Assembly: GCA_024742405.1 (NCBI GenBank)
Contig: JANSYP010000012.1
Span: 19,201-83,200, forward strand
From: Paracoccaceae bacterium
Lineage (GTDB): Bacteria; Pseudomonadota; Alphaproteobacteria; Rhodobacterales; Rhodobacteraceae
DNA: 64,000 nucleotides
Direction: 5' to 3'
The translations under genes were made by a program, and so were the position numbers. Under the pieces are notes generated by a model that saw nothing but the letters and a program-made list of their open reading frames with translations, had not been told where the DNA came from and searched no databases. Of this stretch, positions 47,082 to 55,971 are shown in pieces (the stretch's first letter is position 1; every line of letters begins with the position of its first letter).

Positions 47082-48227
47082 TCATGTCATTTTCGCCCGC
47101 CGCAGCGCGAGGCCAACCGTCTTCCGCAACGCCACCAGCGGTGACGCCGACTTCGGCCCGGTCCGCGAGCGCGAGCCGGGATCCTTGAGCAGTCGTTCGA
47201 ACTGACGCGGCACCTCGGCGCTCGCGAAGCTCGTTGCAACGCGCTCGCGCACGTCGCGGCATTGGCTCTGCGTCGCCTCCGGCGTCTCGCGCAATCGCCG
47301 AATGAGCGCCGGCGCCTCCTGGGGTTTGCAAAACCGAGCATGGGGTCCGAACGTCGGCTCCAACCTCGGATCGAGCACGCAAGGCCGTTCCATCAGCATC
47401 GCTTCAAGCACAGTACGACCAAAGGCTTCGGCCCAACGATCACTGTAGAAATACGAAAAGACATCGAGACCCTGAAGGTACTCCTGCACCGGAACGCTGC
47501 CAAAGGGCACGCAATCCCAGGCCGAAGGATCCGCGCCACGGGCGCGCAACTCCGCCTCGGGGCACCCCAGCACCCGTGCCTGCCAGCCCGGACCGGGGTC
47601 GAGCGGTGCCTCGATATCGCGCGCCCGGTCCGGCCATTTCAGCGGGTCGGCCCGGCCATGGCGACCAACGATGGCTGTCTGATTGCTGAAAGCCGGGGGA
47701 CCCGGTTGCCAGTTTTCGGGGTCGAACCGGTTGACCCAGTCTTCGCTGGAGAGCCGGATCAGCGGGGCGAAGCTCCGCAATTGCTGGCGCACGACGCCCG
47801 AAACCGGCGCCCACCAGGGGCGTACGCCAAAGCTGGCATCGATGAGCCGGACTGTGCGCAACGGATCATACTCCAGCGAGCCGTCGCCGCGAAATGGCGG
47901 ATGGTGCGCGACGATCACGGCGCGCTCCGCGCGCAGCGCGATGCGTTCGGCCACCCCTGCGTAGAACGGCTGCGGCTGATGAAAAAACGCAGCCCGGGCG
48001 GTGATCTGCTGCGGTGCGGTCAGAAGGCTCACACCTTCCAGATCCGCCAGCGCCAGCACCGCGCTGTTGGGAACGTCTGGCGCACCGTCGAAAAACCGCG
48101 ACGTCACCGGCACAAGGGCGACCGTTGCGCCGGCTGCAGACATCGCCGAGATATCCGCGATCACAGCCGCCGCACTGCCCCCGGAAAAACGGGTCTCAGC
48201 AAAGACAGCCATGTCGTACCCGGCCAT
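47082..48227 (-). CDS. Glycosyltransferase, GT-B (GT4-like)
   Basis: 381 aa. The C-terminal donor site has the EX7E motif DRWAEAFGRTVLEAMLMERP; an earlier element is PFGSVPVQEYLQGLDVFSYF. The N-terminal half includes FAETRFSGGSAAAVIADI, a Gly-rich acceptor loop. It starts 3 nt after the sulfotransferase gene stop, so a sulfated sugar may be its product or acceptor. It belongs to the minus-strand block sulfotransferase-GT-GMC-polymerase. Confidence 0.76.
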   Translation of the reverse strand: MAGYDMAVFAETRFSGGSAAAVIADISAMSAAGATVALVPVTSRFFDGAPDVPNSAVLALADLEGVSLLTAPQQITARAAFFHQPQPFYAGVAERIALRAERAVIVAHHPPFRGDGSLEYDPLRTVRLIDASFGVRPWWAPVSGVVRQQLRSFAPLIRLSSEDWVNRFDPENWQPGPPAFSNQTAIVGRHGRADPLKWPDRARDIEAPLDPGPGWQARVLGCPEAELRARGADPSAWDCVPFGSVPVQEYLQGLDVFSYFYSDRWAEAFGRTVLEAMLMERPCVLDPRLEPTFGPHARFCKPQEAPALIRRLRETPEATQSQCRDVRERVATSFASAEVPRQFERLLKDPGSRSRTGPKSASPLVALRKTVGLALRRAKMT

Positions 48228-48230
48228 GCC

Positions 48231-49184
48231 CTACCCCTCGAACCCGCGCCAGACCAGGGACAGATCGCGCCCGAGAAGGTCTGACAGGCCCGCGTTGCGC
48301 GCCGAAAGATGCTGGGCAAGGTAGTCTGCCGTGTCGTCGCGCATCGGCGGAGATTTCGGCTCCGTCAGAAGCCGGGGGTTCACATACTGAAACCAGTAAT
48401 AGTGGATCTTGTTGTGAACGCGTTCGCCAACGCTTTTGCGCTGGCCCATATGGTTGCGGTAGCGGCGGCGCACAATGCGGCTGCCGACGCGGTTGGCCAG
48501 ACGCAACAGGCCCGGATTACGGGGATACAGCGTACGGTTGAACCACGTCTCCGCCGTCTCGAGCGACATGCGCGGCACGCCGATGTAGTCTGTCATGGTA
48601 TCGACAAATCCCTGCTGGTCTTTTAGGAAGTCCTCGAAAACCGCGATATGGACCTGGTCGGGTCCGAACAGGTCGAGATAGCGTTTCAGGGCAGGTACGT
48701 AGGTCGATCCAAGGATGATCGAACTGTGCCGGGTCAGCGCCTCTTCGAAACTGCAGGCAAGCCGCGCGGTGCGCATCAGGTGCCAGTATTGCGAATGGGC
48801 GCGTTTGACCGGATCGCGCAGCAGGAAGATCAGCTTGACCTCGGGAAGTAGCGCCTTGATCCGCGGCGGCGCGGACTCCGACAGCAGATAGGTCGTCGAA
48901 TCCTCGCCAATAGCGCCGGCATCCTGAAAGGGCGCGAACCGCGAGGCATACCAGGCCAGATTGTCGGCGTTCCCCGCCCGCGCATCGAACCAGTCGAGCC
49001 GATCCTTTTCCACGAACAGGAAATCGGGGTGGGCCACCGGATCGTCGGCATCGAAATAATGGATTTCGTTGTCCGGTATCCCGACCGCGGGGTTTTGCGC
49101 GAGAATGAAGTGCAAGGACGTGGTCCCACATTTTGGCGCCCCACCAATAATGAAATCAGGCAGCCTTGCCTCTTGTTCGATCAT
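48231..49184 (-). CDS. PAPS-dependent sulfotransferase
   Basis: 317 aa. The phosphosulfate loop is GAPKCGTTSLHFIL (from residue 15), and the 3'-phosphate site is FLLRDPVKRAHSQYWHLMR. The layout is heparan N-/3-O-sulfotransferase-like, with the family Asp/His region YFDADDPVAHPDFLF. It is the first gene of a four-gene minus-strand block ending in the ExoQ-like polymerase, so it likely sulfates a repeat-unit sugar before polymerisation. Confidence 0.86.
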   Translation of the reverse strand: MIEQEARLPDFIIGGAPKCGTTSLHFILAQNPAVGIPDNEIHYFDADDPVAHPDFLFVEKDRLDWFDARAGNADNLAWYASRFAPFQDAGAIGEDSTTYLLSESAPPRIKALLPEVKLIFLLRDPVKRAHSQYWHLMRTARLACSFEEALTRHSSIILGSTYVPALKRYLDLFGPDQVHIAVFEDFLKDQQGFVDTMTDYIGVPRMSLETAETWFNRTLYPRNPGLLRLANRVGSRIVRRRYRNHMGQRKSVGERVHNKIHYYWFQYVNPRLLTEPKSPPMRDDTADYLAQHLSARNAGLSDLLGRDLSLVWRGFEG

Positions 49185-49376
49185 AACGCTACTTACCCGA
49201 AACCAAATTGACGCGCCCGCCCAACGCAGGCCAGAGAGTTGCGGCGCCGGCGAAATACCCGTGCCCCGGCAGCGCAGTCAGGCGGTTGGAGAATGCACAA
49301 ACACCATGCGCCAGCATGTTTTTAATGCGTGACCCCCGGCAAAAAAACAACTGGCGCGCATCCTTTTTCACCACGA

Positions 49377-50558
49377 TTACCTCTGCACTTCAGCCAGATT
49401 AAGTACCCGCTGCGCGAGAACCGGCGCAGTGGTGTACTTGATAACGCGCATGGAAAAGAGACCGCGCGGCCCGCCCACACGCCCATGATCGACGATCAGG
49501 TCCCGCTTGGCGAGCGCGACGGTTCCCGGCGCCGTTACGGGCAGCAGACCGTAGGTTACGCCGGCGACATCATCGGGGCGTGCTTCAAAACCGGGGATCG
49601 CCGCGTTCAGCATCTCGATGAACTCGGCGACGTGTTTTGCCGAAGGGGCGGGGCATCTCACGCCCGGCGTGCCCTCGAAGGGCAGATAGCGCGTCCCGGC
49701 GAGGCACCGCTGCCCATCGGGATAGAGAAAGAGCATGTCCCCATTGCCGCCCGGCGGCTGGACCGACAGGCCGACCTCGGACGGCGCGGGCCTGTCGAGC
49801 AAGAGATTGAACGCCAACGCCGTGTCGCCGGAGAAAACCGGCGCCCCGCCAAATGCTTCCGCCAGCGCGGCACTCCACGCCCCGGCCGTGTTGATGACGA
49901 CCTGCGCCTTCACGCGTGCGGTCGCACCGCTGTCGCGATCGCGGCAGATCAGTCCCCGAACGGCTCCGCCCTCTTCGACGAGGTCCTGCGCCGCGCACCC
50001 TTCGTGCAGCGTGACGCCAAGATCCCGCGCCTGGCGGGTGAGCGCCCCGATCAGGCTGGTATCGTCGGGGACTACGGCCTCTTCCCAAAGGGCGCCGCCC
50101 GAAAGCCCCGGTCGCCGCGCGCCCGGAAACAACTCAGCGACCGCGTCCGAGCCCAGAACTCGCCCCGTGGCCAGCCGACGATCCACCGGCACACCACGAT
50201 TGCGGTCCGCGGCCAAAAGCGCCTCGACCAGAAAGGCGCCGCGAAAGGCCCCGGGCCGTTTCAGACCCTGGTTGTAGAGCGGCATGAGAAACCGCTGCGC
50301 GCGGATCAGATCAGGATGGTTGCGCAGGAACCAGCGCCTGGAGACAACCGATTCCCGGAGGCGCGGCACATCGAGGGTCTGCAAATAGCGCAGTCCGCCA
50401 TGGAGGATACGCAACCAGCCGCTGGTTGCGCCGCTGCCGATCCTGTCACGTTCGACCAGCATCACGCGCCAGCCGCGCTCACCCGCGCGAATTGCGGTAA
50501 CCAGACCGTGGATGCCCCCGCCGATCACAATCAGATCGCGCTCTGACGTCGTGCTCAT
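49377..50558 (-). CDS. FAD-dependent oxidoreductase, GlpD/DAO-like
   Basis: 393 aa. It has the FAD motif LIVIGGGIHGLVTAIRAGERG and the glycerol-3-phosphate dehydrogenase signature GWLRILHGGLRYLQ. It is shorter than GlpD (about 500 aa) because the C-terminal helical domain is missing, so the true substrate may be a different hydroxy or amino acid. It is transcribed divergently from the HxH-motif protein at 50598 with 39 bp between the starts. Confidence 0.75.
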   Translation of the reverse strand: MSTTSERDLIVIGGGIHGLVTAIRAGERGWRVMLVERDRIGSGATSGWLRILHGGLRYLQTLDVPRLRESVVSRRWFLRNHPDLIRAQRFLMPLYNQGLKRPGAFRGAFLVEALLAADRNRGVPVDRRLATGRVLGSDAVAELFPGARRPGLSGGALWEEAVVPDDTSLIGALTRQARDLGVTLHEGCAAQDLVEEGGAVRGLICRDRDSGATARVKAQVVINTAGAWSAALAEAFGGAPVFSGDTALAFNLLLDRPAPSEVGLSVQPPGGNGDMLFLYPDGQRCLAGTRYLPFEGTPGVRCPAPSAKHVAEFIEMLNAAIPGFEARPDDVAGVTYGLLPVTAPGTVALAKRDLIVDHGRVGGPRGLFSMRVIKYTTAPVLAQRVLNLAEVQR

Positions 50559-50597
50559 CGCAGGGCTCTCTGCCGAAAGCGCGGAGACCCCTGCCCT

Positions 50598-51488
50598 ATG
50601 CCCCGGGCCTTGCCGCGCGTTTTTTCTGGCGGCCTGCCGGAAAATGCCGTTCGTATCGAAGTGCGGGAATCAAGCTGCGGGATCATGGCACATAGCGGTG
50701 ACAAGTATTGCGTGGACGGCCATGTCCACCTTCAAGACGGGTTTGGCATCGACGCGGTGCTCTCGGCCGCGGCCGGCCATTTCGCCGCTGCATCGGCGAC
50801 GACCGGAGCAACGCCGAAGGGCGTATTGCTTTTGTCCGAGATCGCCGGGACGGATCGCTTCGCCGAGCTGCTCGGCACCACCGGTGACTGGCAGTTCTCG
50901 GAAACCGGTGAACCGCAGAGCCGCCTCGCTCAGCGTGGACCGGACGGGGCGCAGATCGCTGTCGTCTCCGGCCGGCAGGTGATCAGCGCCGAAGGGCTGG
51001 AAGTGCAAGCGCTCGGCACGCGGGCGCAGTTCGCCGATGAGACCCCGCTTGATCAGCTGCTGGAAGAGATCCCTGCGTCCGGCGCATTGGCGGTTCTGCC
51101 ATGGGGTGTGGGGAAATGGTCCGGACGGCGGGGTGCACGGATTGCCGACCTTGTCGCCGAGGGTCCGACGCGCCCGGGGCTTTTCCTGGCAGACAGCGGG
51201 GTGCGGCCAGCCGCGCTTGCCCGACCCGCGCTGCTCGCGCAGGGCGAGGCCACAGGTTGGCGGGTTCTTGCGGGCACCGATCCGCTGCCCTTGTCCGGCG
51301 AGGACGGCAAGCCGGGGCGTTTCGGGTTTCGCGTGGATGGGCCTTTCGATCCGCGGCGTCCTTTCGCGGCCCTGGCCGCGTGGCTCGGTGCATTGTCGAT
51401 GTCGCCCCCGACCTATGGGCAGCTTGAACGTCCGCTGACCTTCTTGCGCCAGCAGGTTCAGATGCAGCTGCGCAAGCGCCTGCGCTAG
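50598..51488 (+). CDS. Unknown protein with N-terminal DGHVHL (amidohydrolase/PHP-like) motif
   Basis: 296 aa (ATG 50685, residue 30, is a likely alternative start because conserved-looking sequence begins MAHSGDKYCVDGHVHLQDG). The VDGHVHL stretch resembles the first metal-binding strand of TIM-barrel amidohydrolase or PHP enzymes. Later segments LAVLPWGVGKWSGRRG and VLAGTDPLPLSGED could form further barrel strands, including a final Asp. I do not recognise the family. It is divergent from the GlpD-like oxidase, so the two may act together. Confidence 0.6.
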   Translation: MPRALPRVFSGGLPENAVRIEVRESSCGIMAHSGDKYCVDGHVHLQDGFGIDAVLSAAAGHFAAASATTGATPKGVLLLSEIAGTDRFAELLGTTGDWQFSETGEPQSRLAQRGPDGAQIAVVSGRQVISAEGLEVQALGTRAQFADETPLDQLLEEIPASGALAVLPWGVGKWSGRRGARIADLVAEGPTRPGLFLADSGVRPAALARPALLAQGEATGWRVLAGTDPLPLSGEDGKPGRFGFRVDGPFDPRRPFAALAAWLGALSMSPPTYGQLERPLTFLRQQVQMQLRKRLR

Positions 51489-51565
51489 CGCACACGGCTC
51501 AAGACCCTGACCTTTGGTTGGAGCGCACATTTCGTTTTTCGCAAACGGCCGTCGGCGCCCCTTCG

Positions 51566-52624
51566 CTAACTCGGAGGTGTCGATGGCGCGGCCTCGCTGG
51601 GATCGGGCGCCGGCGGCAGGTCCGCCGCGTCGTCGGGCAGGCGACCCCGGATGATCGTGTCGATTTCATAGGTGCGCAAACGTCGTGTCGACGCAAAGAT
51701 GATGATCTCGCCCACAAGACCGAGCGCCACGATCTGAATGCCAAGCACCAACAGCAATACCGCAAAGACCAACGCAGGCCTGTCACCCAGCGGGTACTCG
51801 AAAAAGAGACGCTGGATCACGAGGAAAAGCGTCATCAGTGTCCCCACCGCGATCAGAGGCACACCGACGGAGCCGAAAAAGCGCAGCGGGCGCTTGAGAA
51901 ACTTCAGCCCGACAAAGAGCGTCAGCAGATCGACCAACGCACTGACATGGGCGAAAGGCTTGAATTGGTAGAGCTGCGCGGTCGCAGCTTTCGGAGCGGC
52001 ACGCACCGGCACCTCCTGAACCCGGTAGCCCTCTGTGGCGGCGACCAAGGGCAAAAAATGCTGCCGCACGCCCAGTTCCGCGACGTCCCGCAGCACTTCG
52101 CTATGCCCCGCGCGGGCTCGGCAGAAGATGTCGGCGAAACGCTTCTTGAAAAGCATGCCCACCATACCCTGCAGTATGCGCGCCCGGAGTTTCTGCAATC
52201 CCGACAACGTCAAATTCGTGCGTTGACCCGCCGCGACATCGGCAGTGTCCAACGCCGCAACCAGATCGCCGATGCTCGACGGATCGATCTCCGGCCATCC
52301 GGGCAGTGTCAGGATATTCGCCCCCGTTGTCCGTTCGATCGCGAACTTGAGGGCCGCATCCTCGTCCACCCAAGGGCGTTGCGGGCTCGTCGTGAACTCC
52401 GGCCAGTCCGCGGCAATCTCTGCCGCGGTAGCGGCAAGCGGCTTCGACGCATGGTCGAAGACAAAGAGCAGCTCATAGGTTTGACCGAGCGCATCAATGG
52501 CCGCGCGATACCCGGAGAGCAGATCCGCAAGCCCCTTGCCATCACCTTCGGCAATGACAATCACCGACAAGTCCGGCGCGATTTTGGTGTCGCCACTATC
52601 CACGGACGTATGCATCGTCATCAC
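51566..52624 (-). CDS. Degenerate GT2-like membrane protein
   Basis: 352 aa (GTG 52624, ATG 52621 or ATG 52615). It has the GT-A scaffold of DPM1/GtrB proteins (DLSVIVIAEGDGKGLADLL at the start, two membrane helices at about 240-310). The usual DDGS motif reads FDHAS and the DxD/QNDP metal motif is replaced by LPGWPEIDP. It overlaps the canonical DPM1/ArnC-like gene by 29 nt. It is probably a catalytically impaired partner or a diverged enzyme. Confidence 0.7.
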   Translation of the reverse strand: MMTMHTSVDSGDTKIAPDLSVIVIAEGDGKGLADLLSGYRAAIDALGQTYELLFVFDHASKPLAATAAEIAADWPEFTTSPQRPWVDEDAALKFAIERTTGANILTLPGWPEIDPSSIGDLVAALDTADVAAGQRTNLTLSGLQKLRARILQGMVGMLFKKRFADIFCRARAGHSEVLRDVAELGVRQHFLPLVAATEGYRVQEVPVRAAPKAATAQLYQFKPFAHVSALVDLLTLFVGLKFLKRPLRFFGSVGVPLIAVGTLMTLFLVIQRLFFEYPLGDRPALVFAVLLLVLGIQIVALGLVGEIIIFASTRRLRTYEIDTIIRGRLPDDAADLPPAPDPSEAAPSTPPS

Positions 52625-53576
52625 TCACTCCACCATTCCGCAACGCCACGGAACTCTCGCCAAGCCAACTCACATCGCTTTCCCGCTTGCGCCGGTAAGC
52701 CAGCGAACAGACCGTGCCCGCCATGAACAGGAACACTGCCAGGGAGCCGAAGAGCATTGTCACCGTCGTCGCCACCACGACCGGCTCGCCAGACGAGGCA
52801 CCGGTTCGCCAAAAGACGGCCACGCCGCCCAAAAGCGAGAGAACAAGAGCAAACGCCCCGATCCCGACAAAGCGGCGCAGCGGGCGCCGCGCAAAGAGCA
52901 GCACGGTCTTGATCGCGATCAGATCGAGAACGACTTTGAAGATACGCGAGAGACCATATTTCGAGGTCCCGAACTGTCGGGCATGGTGCCGGACGGGCAC
53001 CTCGGCGATGCGCGCGCCATAGGGTAGCGTCATCGCGGGGATAAAGCGGTGCATGTCGGAATAGAGCGGCACCCGCTTGATCATGCTGGCCCGGTAAAGC
53101 TTGAGCGAACATCCGTTGTCCTTGACCGGAATGCCGGTGACCCGACCGATCAGGCGGTTCGCGATCATTGAGGGCAGCTTGCGCGAGAGCCATTTGTCCT
53201 GCCGCGCCATCCGCCAGCCGATCACCAGATCATAGCCCTCGTCGAGCTTCTCCAGCATCATCGGGATGTCCTGGGGGTCGTTCTGCAGGTCGCCATCCAT
53301 GGTGATCAGAACACGCCCGCGCGCATACTCCATGCCCGCCGTCATCGCCGGGGTTTGCCCAGCGTTCTTGCGGAACTTGAGCACCACGAGCCGCGGATCG
53401 CTTCGGGCCATTTCGGTGAGGTAGGCAAAGCTTGCGTCGGTCGAACCGTCATCGACGAAAATGATTTCAAACGGTTTTCCCAGCGGACAAAGGCTGTCGA
53501 GAATCTTCCGGTAGAGATGATAGACGCTCTCTTCCTCGTTCAGGATTGGAATTATGACGGATAACTCGACCATCAT
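52596..53576 (-). CDS. Polyprenyl-phosphate glycosyltransferase, DPM1/GtrB/ArnC-like
   Basis: 326 aa GT2 enzyme. Catalytic motifs: LSVIIPILNEEESVYHLY, VDDGSTDAS, the metal motif DGDLQNDPQDIP, and GCSLKLYRASMIKRVP. Two membrane helices lie at about residues 225-285. Such enzymes load a hexose or aminoarabinose onto polyprenyl phosphate for GT-C transferases outside the membrane. The GT-C protein at 25477 is a candidate user. The downstream degenerate GT2 gene overlaps it by 29 nt. Confidence 0.85.
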   Translation of the reverse strand: MMVELSVIIPILNEEESVYHLYRKILDSLCPLGKPFEIIFVDDGSTDASFAYLTEMARSDPRLVVLKFRKNAGQTPAMTAGMEYARGRVLITMDGDLQNDPQDIPMMLEKLDEGYDLVIGWRMARQDKWLSRKLPSMIANRLIGRVTGIPVKDNGCSLKLYRASMIKRVPLYSDMHRFIPAMTLPYGARIAEVPVRHHARQFGTSKYGLSRIFKVVLDLIAIKTVLLFARRPLRRFVGIGAFALVLSLLGGVAVFWRTGASSGEPVVVATTVTMLFGSLAVFLFMAGTVCSLAYRRKRESDVSWLGESSVALRNGGVSDDDAYVRG

Positions 53577-53709
53577 TTCACTTTCAAAAACCGATCCCGC
53601 CGTGACAAGATCACCATACGCTATTGATTGTTCAAATCTATCGGACTTATTGCAGCACTGGCACAGAAAAAACGCACCTCTCCGGGTGCTGCGAACCTCA
53701 ATGGTTAAC

Positions 53710-55971
53710 CTAGACTATCTTGCCGGGAAGGCCTGACAAAATCGCGCCGCGCTTGCTGGCTTCGGTGCGCCGGAAATAAGGCAGGTTCTCGGACAGCCAC
53801 GCATCGTCCATGGTCTTGCAGTCGATGTTGAGCAGCGCGATGTCGAGCACGATCGGTGGGGCGAAGACATCCGACGCGCCGCTCAACGCCGGGGCCAGAA
53901 AGACAACGACATCATAGCGCTCGATCAATTCGTTACAGATCGCACCTGAGCGCTGCGTGCTGAATATCATTTCCGGATCTGCGCTGGACCGCGCGGCGGG
54001 CAGGAACGGCACGCCCAACGGGGTTTTGTCGATAATGCAATCCGACACCGCGCGTTCGCCATAAAGCGCAGAGACAAAGCTCACGTCCTCGGGAACATCA
54101 AACCGGCTCGACAGCGAAGCGGTCCGGATGTCGGTATCAACCAGAAGACATCTCTTGCCGGATTGGGCGTAGGACCAGGCCAACAGCATCGCAATGCCCG
54201 GCGCCGATCCGTCGTTGGCGTTGCTCGCGATTACGATGGCTCGAGCCGGTTGGTCCGCGACCAGACTGATGTTTCGCCTGAGATCCCGGGCAGCGGCCGC
54301 CATTTTAGAGTCGGGCCTGCTGTTCAGGCGCTGCGCCAGCCGCTGGGCCGAGATACTGTGCGGCAAGGTCGGCAAATGCGCCAGAACCGTCATCCCGGTT
54401 TGCCGGGCCAGGGCCGTGTTGTTTCCGATGGCGCGGCGGCGCAACTCGAGCAGCATCGCCACCCCGATACCGGCGAACAGCCCCCCCGCGCCTGCCAGAA
54501 CGAGCGTCACCTTCTTGCGGGGCGTATCGGGCGTACCCGGGGGCGATGCAAAGGTGATGATCTCGGCGTCGCTACGCTGCAGATTCTTGATTTCACTCGT
54601 TTCCTTGAAGCGACCAAGGAACTCTTCATAGACGCGGCGATTTGCGTCCGAGACCCGCATAAGCTGATCGAGGCGGATCTGTTCCTTGGACCCGGCCAGG
54701 GTCAGGCTTTCGAGGTCCCGCAGGCTGCCCCGAAGCGCCGTGACATTGATCCGTTGCTGCGCTGCGGAACTGGAGAGTTGGGCCCGGGCGCGGACGACCT
54801 CGCTCTCGATGTTTTCCATCGTCCGCTCGACGGCCCGCTGCATGGCCTGGACCTGAGTGGAGTCTTCGCCGAAATTCCGCACCAGCTGCATCTCATCGCG
54901 CTGCAGCTCCAAAAGGTCCTGGCGGAAGGTCTGGATCGCGTCGGTCGACAAAAGGTCGGCCGCGGCGAGAACCCCGTTCCTGGCGACGGCGGCGTCAAGC
55001 GTTTCGAGTTGTGCCTCGAGCTCCGCCAGAGACGCCCGCGCATCGACGAGCTTGGACGTCATTTCGGTCATCTGCTGGTCGAGCCGGACGCTGCTGTCCG
55101 CTTCGCCTTCGATCCGCGTCTGATAGGCGAGCACGTCATTCGCGGACTCCTCCCATTTCAACGCAAGATCGGTCACCCGGCTCTCCAGCCAGTTTGTAAA
55201 TCTCTGGGCGGCTGCGAAGCGCTTGTCGGTCAGAAAGGCGATATACTCTTCCATCACCGAATTCGCGATTGCCGCGGCCATGCGTCGATCCTCGGACCGC
55301 GCCGTGACCGTCACGACAAACGAGCTTCCCTGTTGCCTGACGGAAACCGCACGCCTGAGCCGTTCGACCGGTGTCCGGTACTCCCCAAGCACCTCTTCGT
55401 TGGCATTGGACGCCGCATCGACGGCGCCGGAAAGCTCCCCGCTGGCGTCGGTGACCTCGGCACTCGGCTCCGGGCCGAGCAGAAGAGTTTTCGCCCATGT
55501 CGTGACGGTGTCGACACCATCTTTTACATCGTCGACAATCGGGGTGCGCGCCGGAGGCGGCAGCAGCGATGGATTGAACTCCGGGCTCTTTTCCAATTCG
55601 AGCCGCTTGACCACCCGCAAGAGCAGGTTGGTCGACCGCAGAATTGCCAGTTCACCCTCGATCACCGACGTGCTGATCGCTTGCGCCTCGACAAGATCGA
55701 AACTGTTGCGATCACCAAGCCCCTGATCTCCCAAGAGCATCTGTGCACTTGCAACATAGGTGGGAGTAGTCCGGACCAGAGACACAACCGCAAAAGCCAC
55801 GATGATCGCCGCGACAGCGCCGATCAAAAGGACCCAGCGTCGCAGAAATGCGATCAGATCCTTTGGCCGCACGACGATGGACTCAGTGCCATCACCGCCT
55901 GCCGGTGGATTCGCTTGAACGGGTTGCGGGAACGGAACACCCTCGGCGAACTTTGGTGTATTGCTCGTCAC
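53710..55971 (-). CDS. Chain-length/export protein, ExoP/Wzc-like with degenerate kinase domain
   Basis: 753 aa from GTG 55971, which has AGGAG 8 nt upstream; the ATG at 56019 has no ribosome site. A Wzz domain with a first helix (about residues 46-68) leads to a long periplasmic coiled coil (about 230-460) and a second helix (about 488-512). The cytoplasmic BY-kinase-like part retains LLVDTDIR (609-616), but the P-loop is SNANDGSAPG (no Lys), Walker B is VVVFLAPA, and there is no C-terminal Tyr cluster. It likely sets EPS chain length without autophosphorylation. Confidence 0.85.
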   Translation of the reverse strand: MTSNTPKFAEGVPFPQPVQANPPAGGDGTESIVVRPKDLIAFLRRWVLLIGAVAAIIVAFAVVSLVRTTPTYVASAQMLLGDQGLGDRNSFDLVEAQAISTSVIEGELAILRSTNLLLRVVKRLELEKSPEFNPSLLPPPARTPIVDDVKDGVDTVTTWAKTLLLGPEPSAEVTDASGELSGAVDAASNANEEVLGEYRTPVERLRRAVSVRQQGSSFVVTVTARSEDRRMAAAIANSVMEEYIAFLTDKRFAAAQRFTNWLESRVTDLALKWEESANDVLAYQTRIEGEADSSVRLDQQMTEMTSKLVDARASLAELEAQLETLDAAVARNGVLAAADLLSTDAIQTFRQDLLELQRDEMQLVRNFGEDSTQVQAMQRAVERTMENIESEVVRARAQLSSSAAQQRINVTALRGSLRDLESLTLAGSKEQIRLDQLMRVSDANRRVYEEFLGRFKETSEIKNLQRSDAEIITFASPPGTPDTPRKKVTLVLAGAGGLFAGIGVAMLLELRRRAIGNNTALARQTGMTVLAHLPTLPHSISAQRLAQRLNSRPDSKMAAAARDLRRNISLVADQPARAIVIASNANDGSAPGIAMLLAWSYAQSGKRCLLVDTDIRTASLSSRFDVPEDVSFVSALYGERAVSDCIIDKTPLGVPFLPAARSSADPEMIFSTQRSGAICNELIERYDVVVFLAPALSGASDVFAPPIVLDIALLNIDCKTMDDAWLSENLPYFRRTEASKRGAILSGLPGKIV

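Noticed and set aside
51518..52726. 402-codon plus-strand frame
   Set aside because: Antisense to two GT2-like genes and dominated by Arg, Gln and His; not protein-like.
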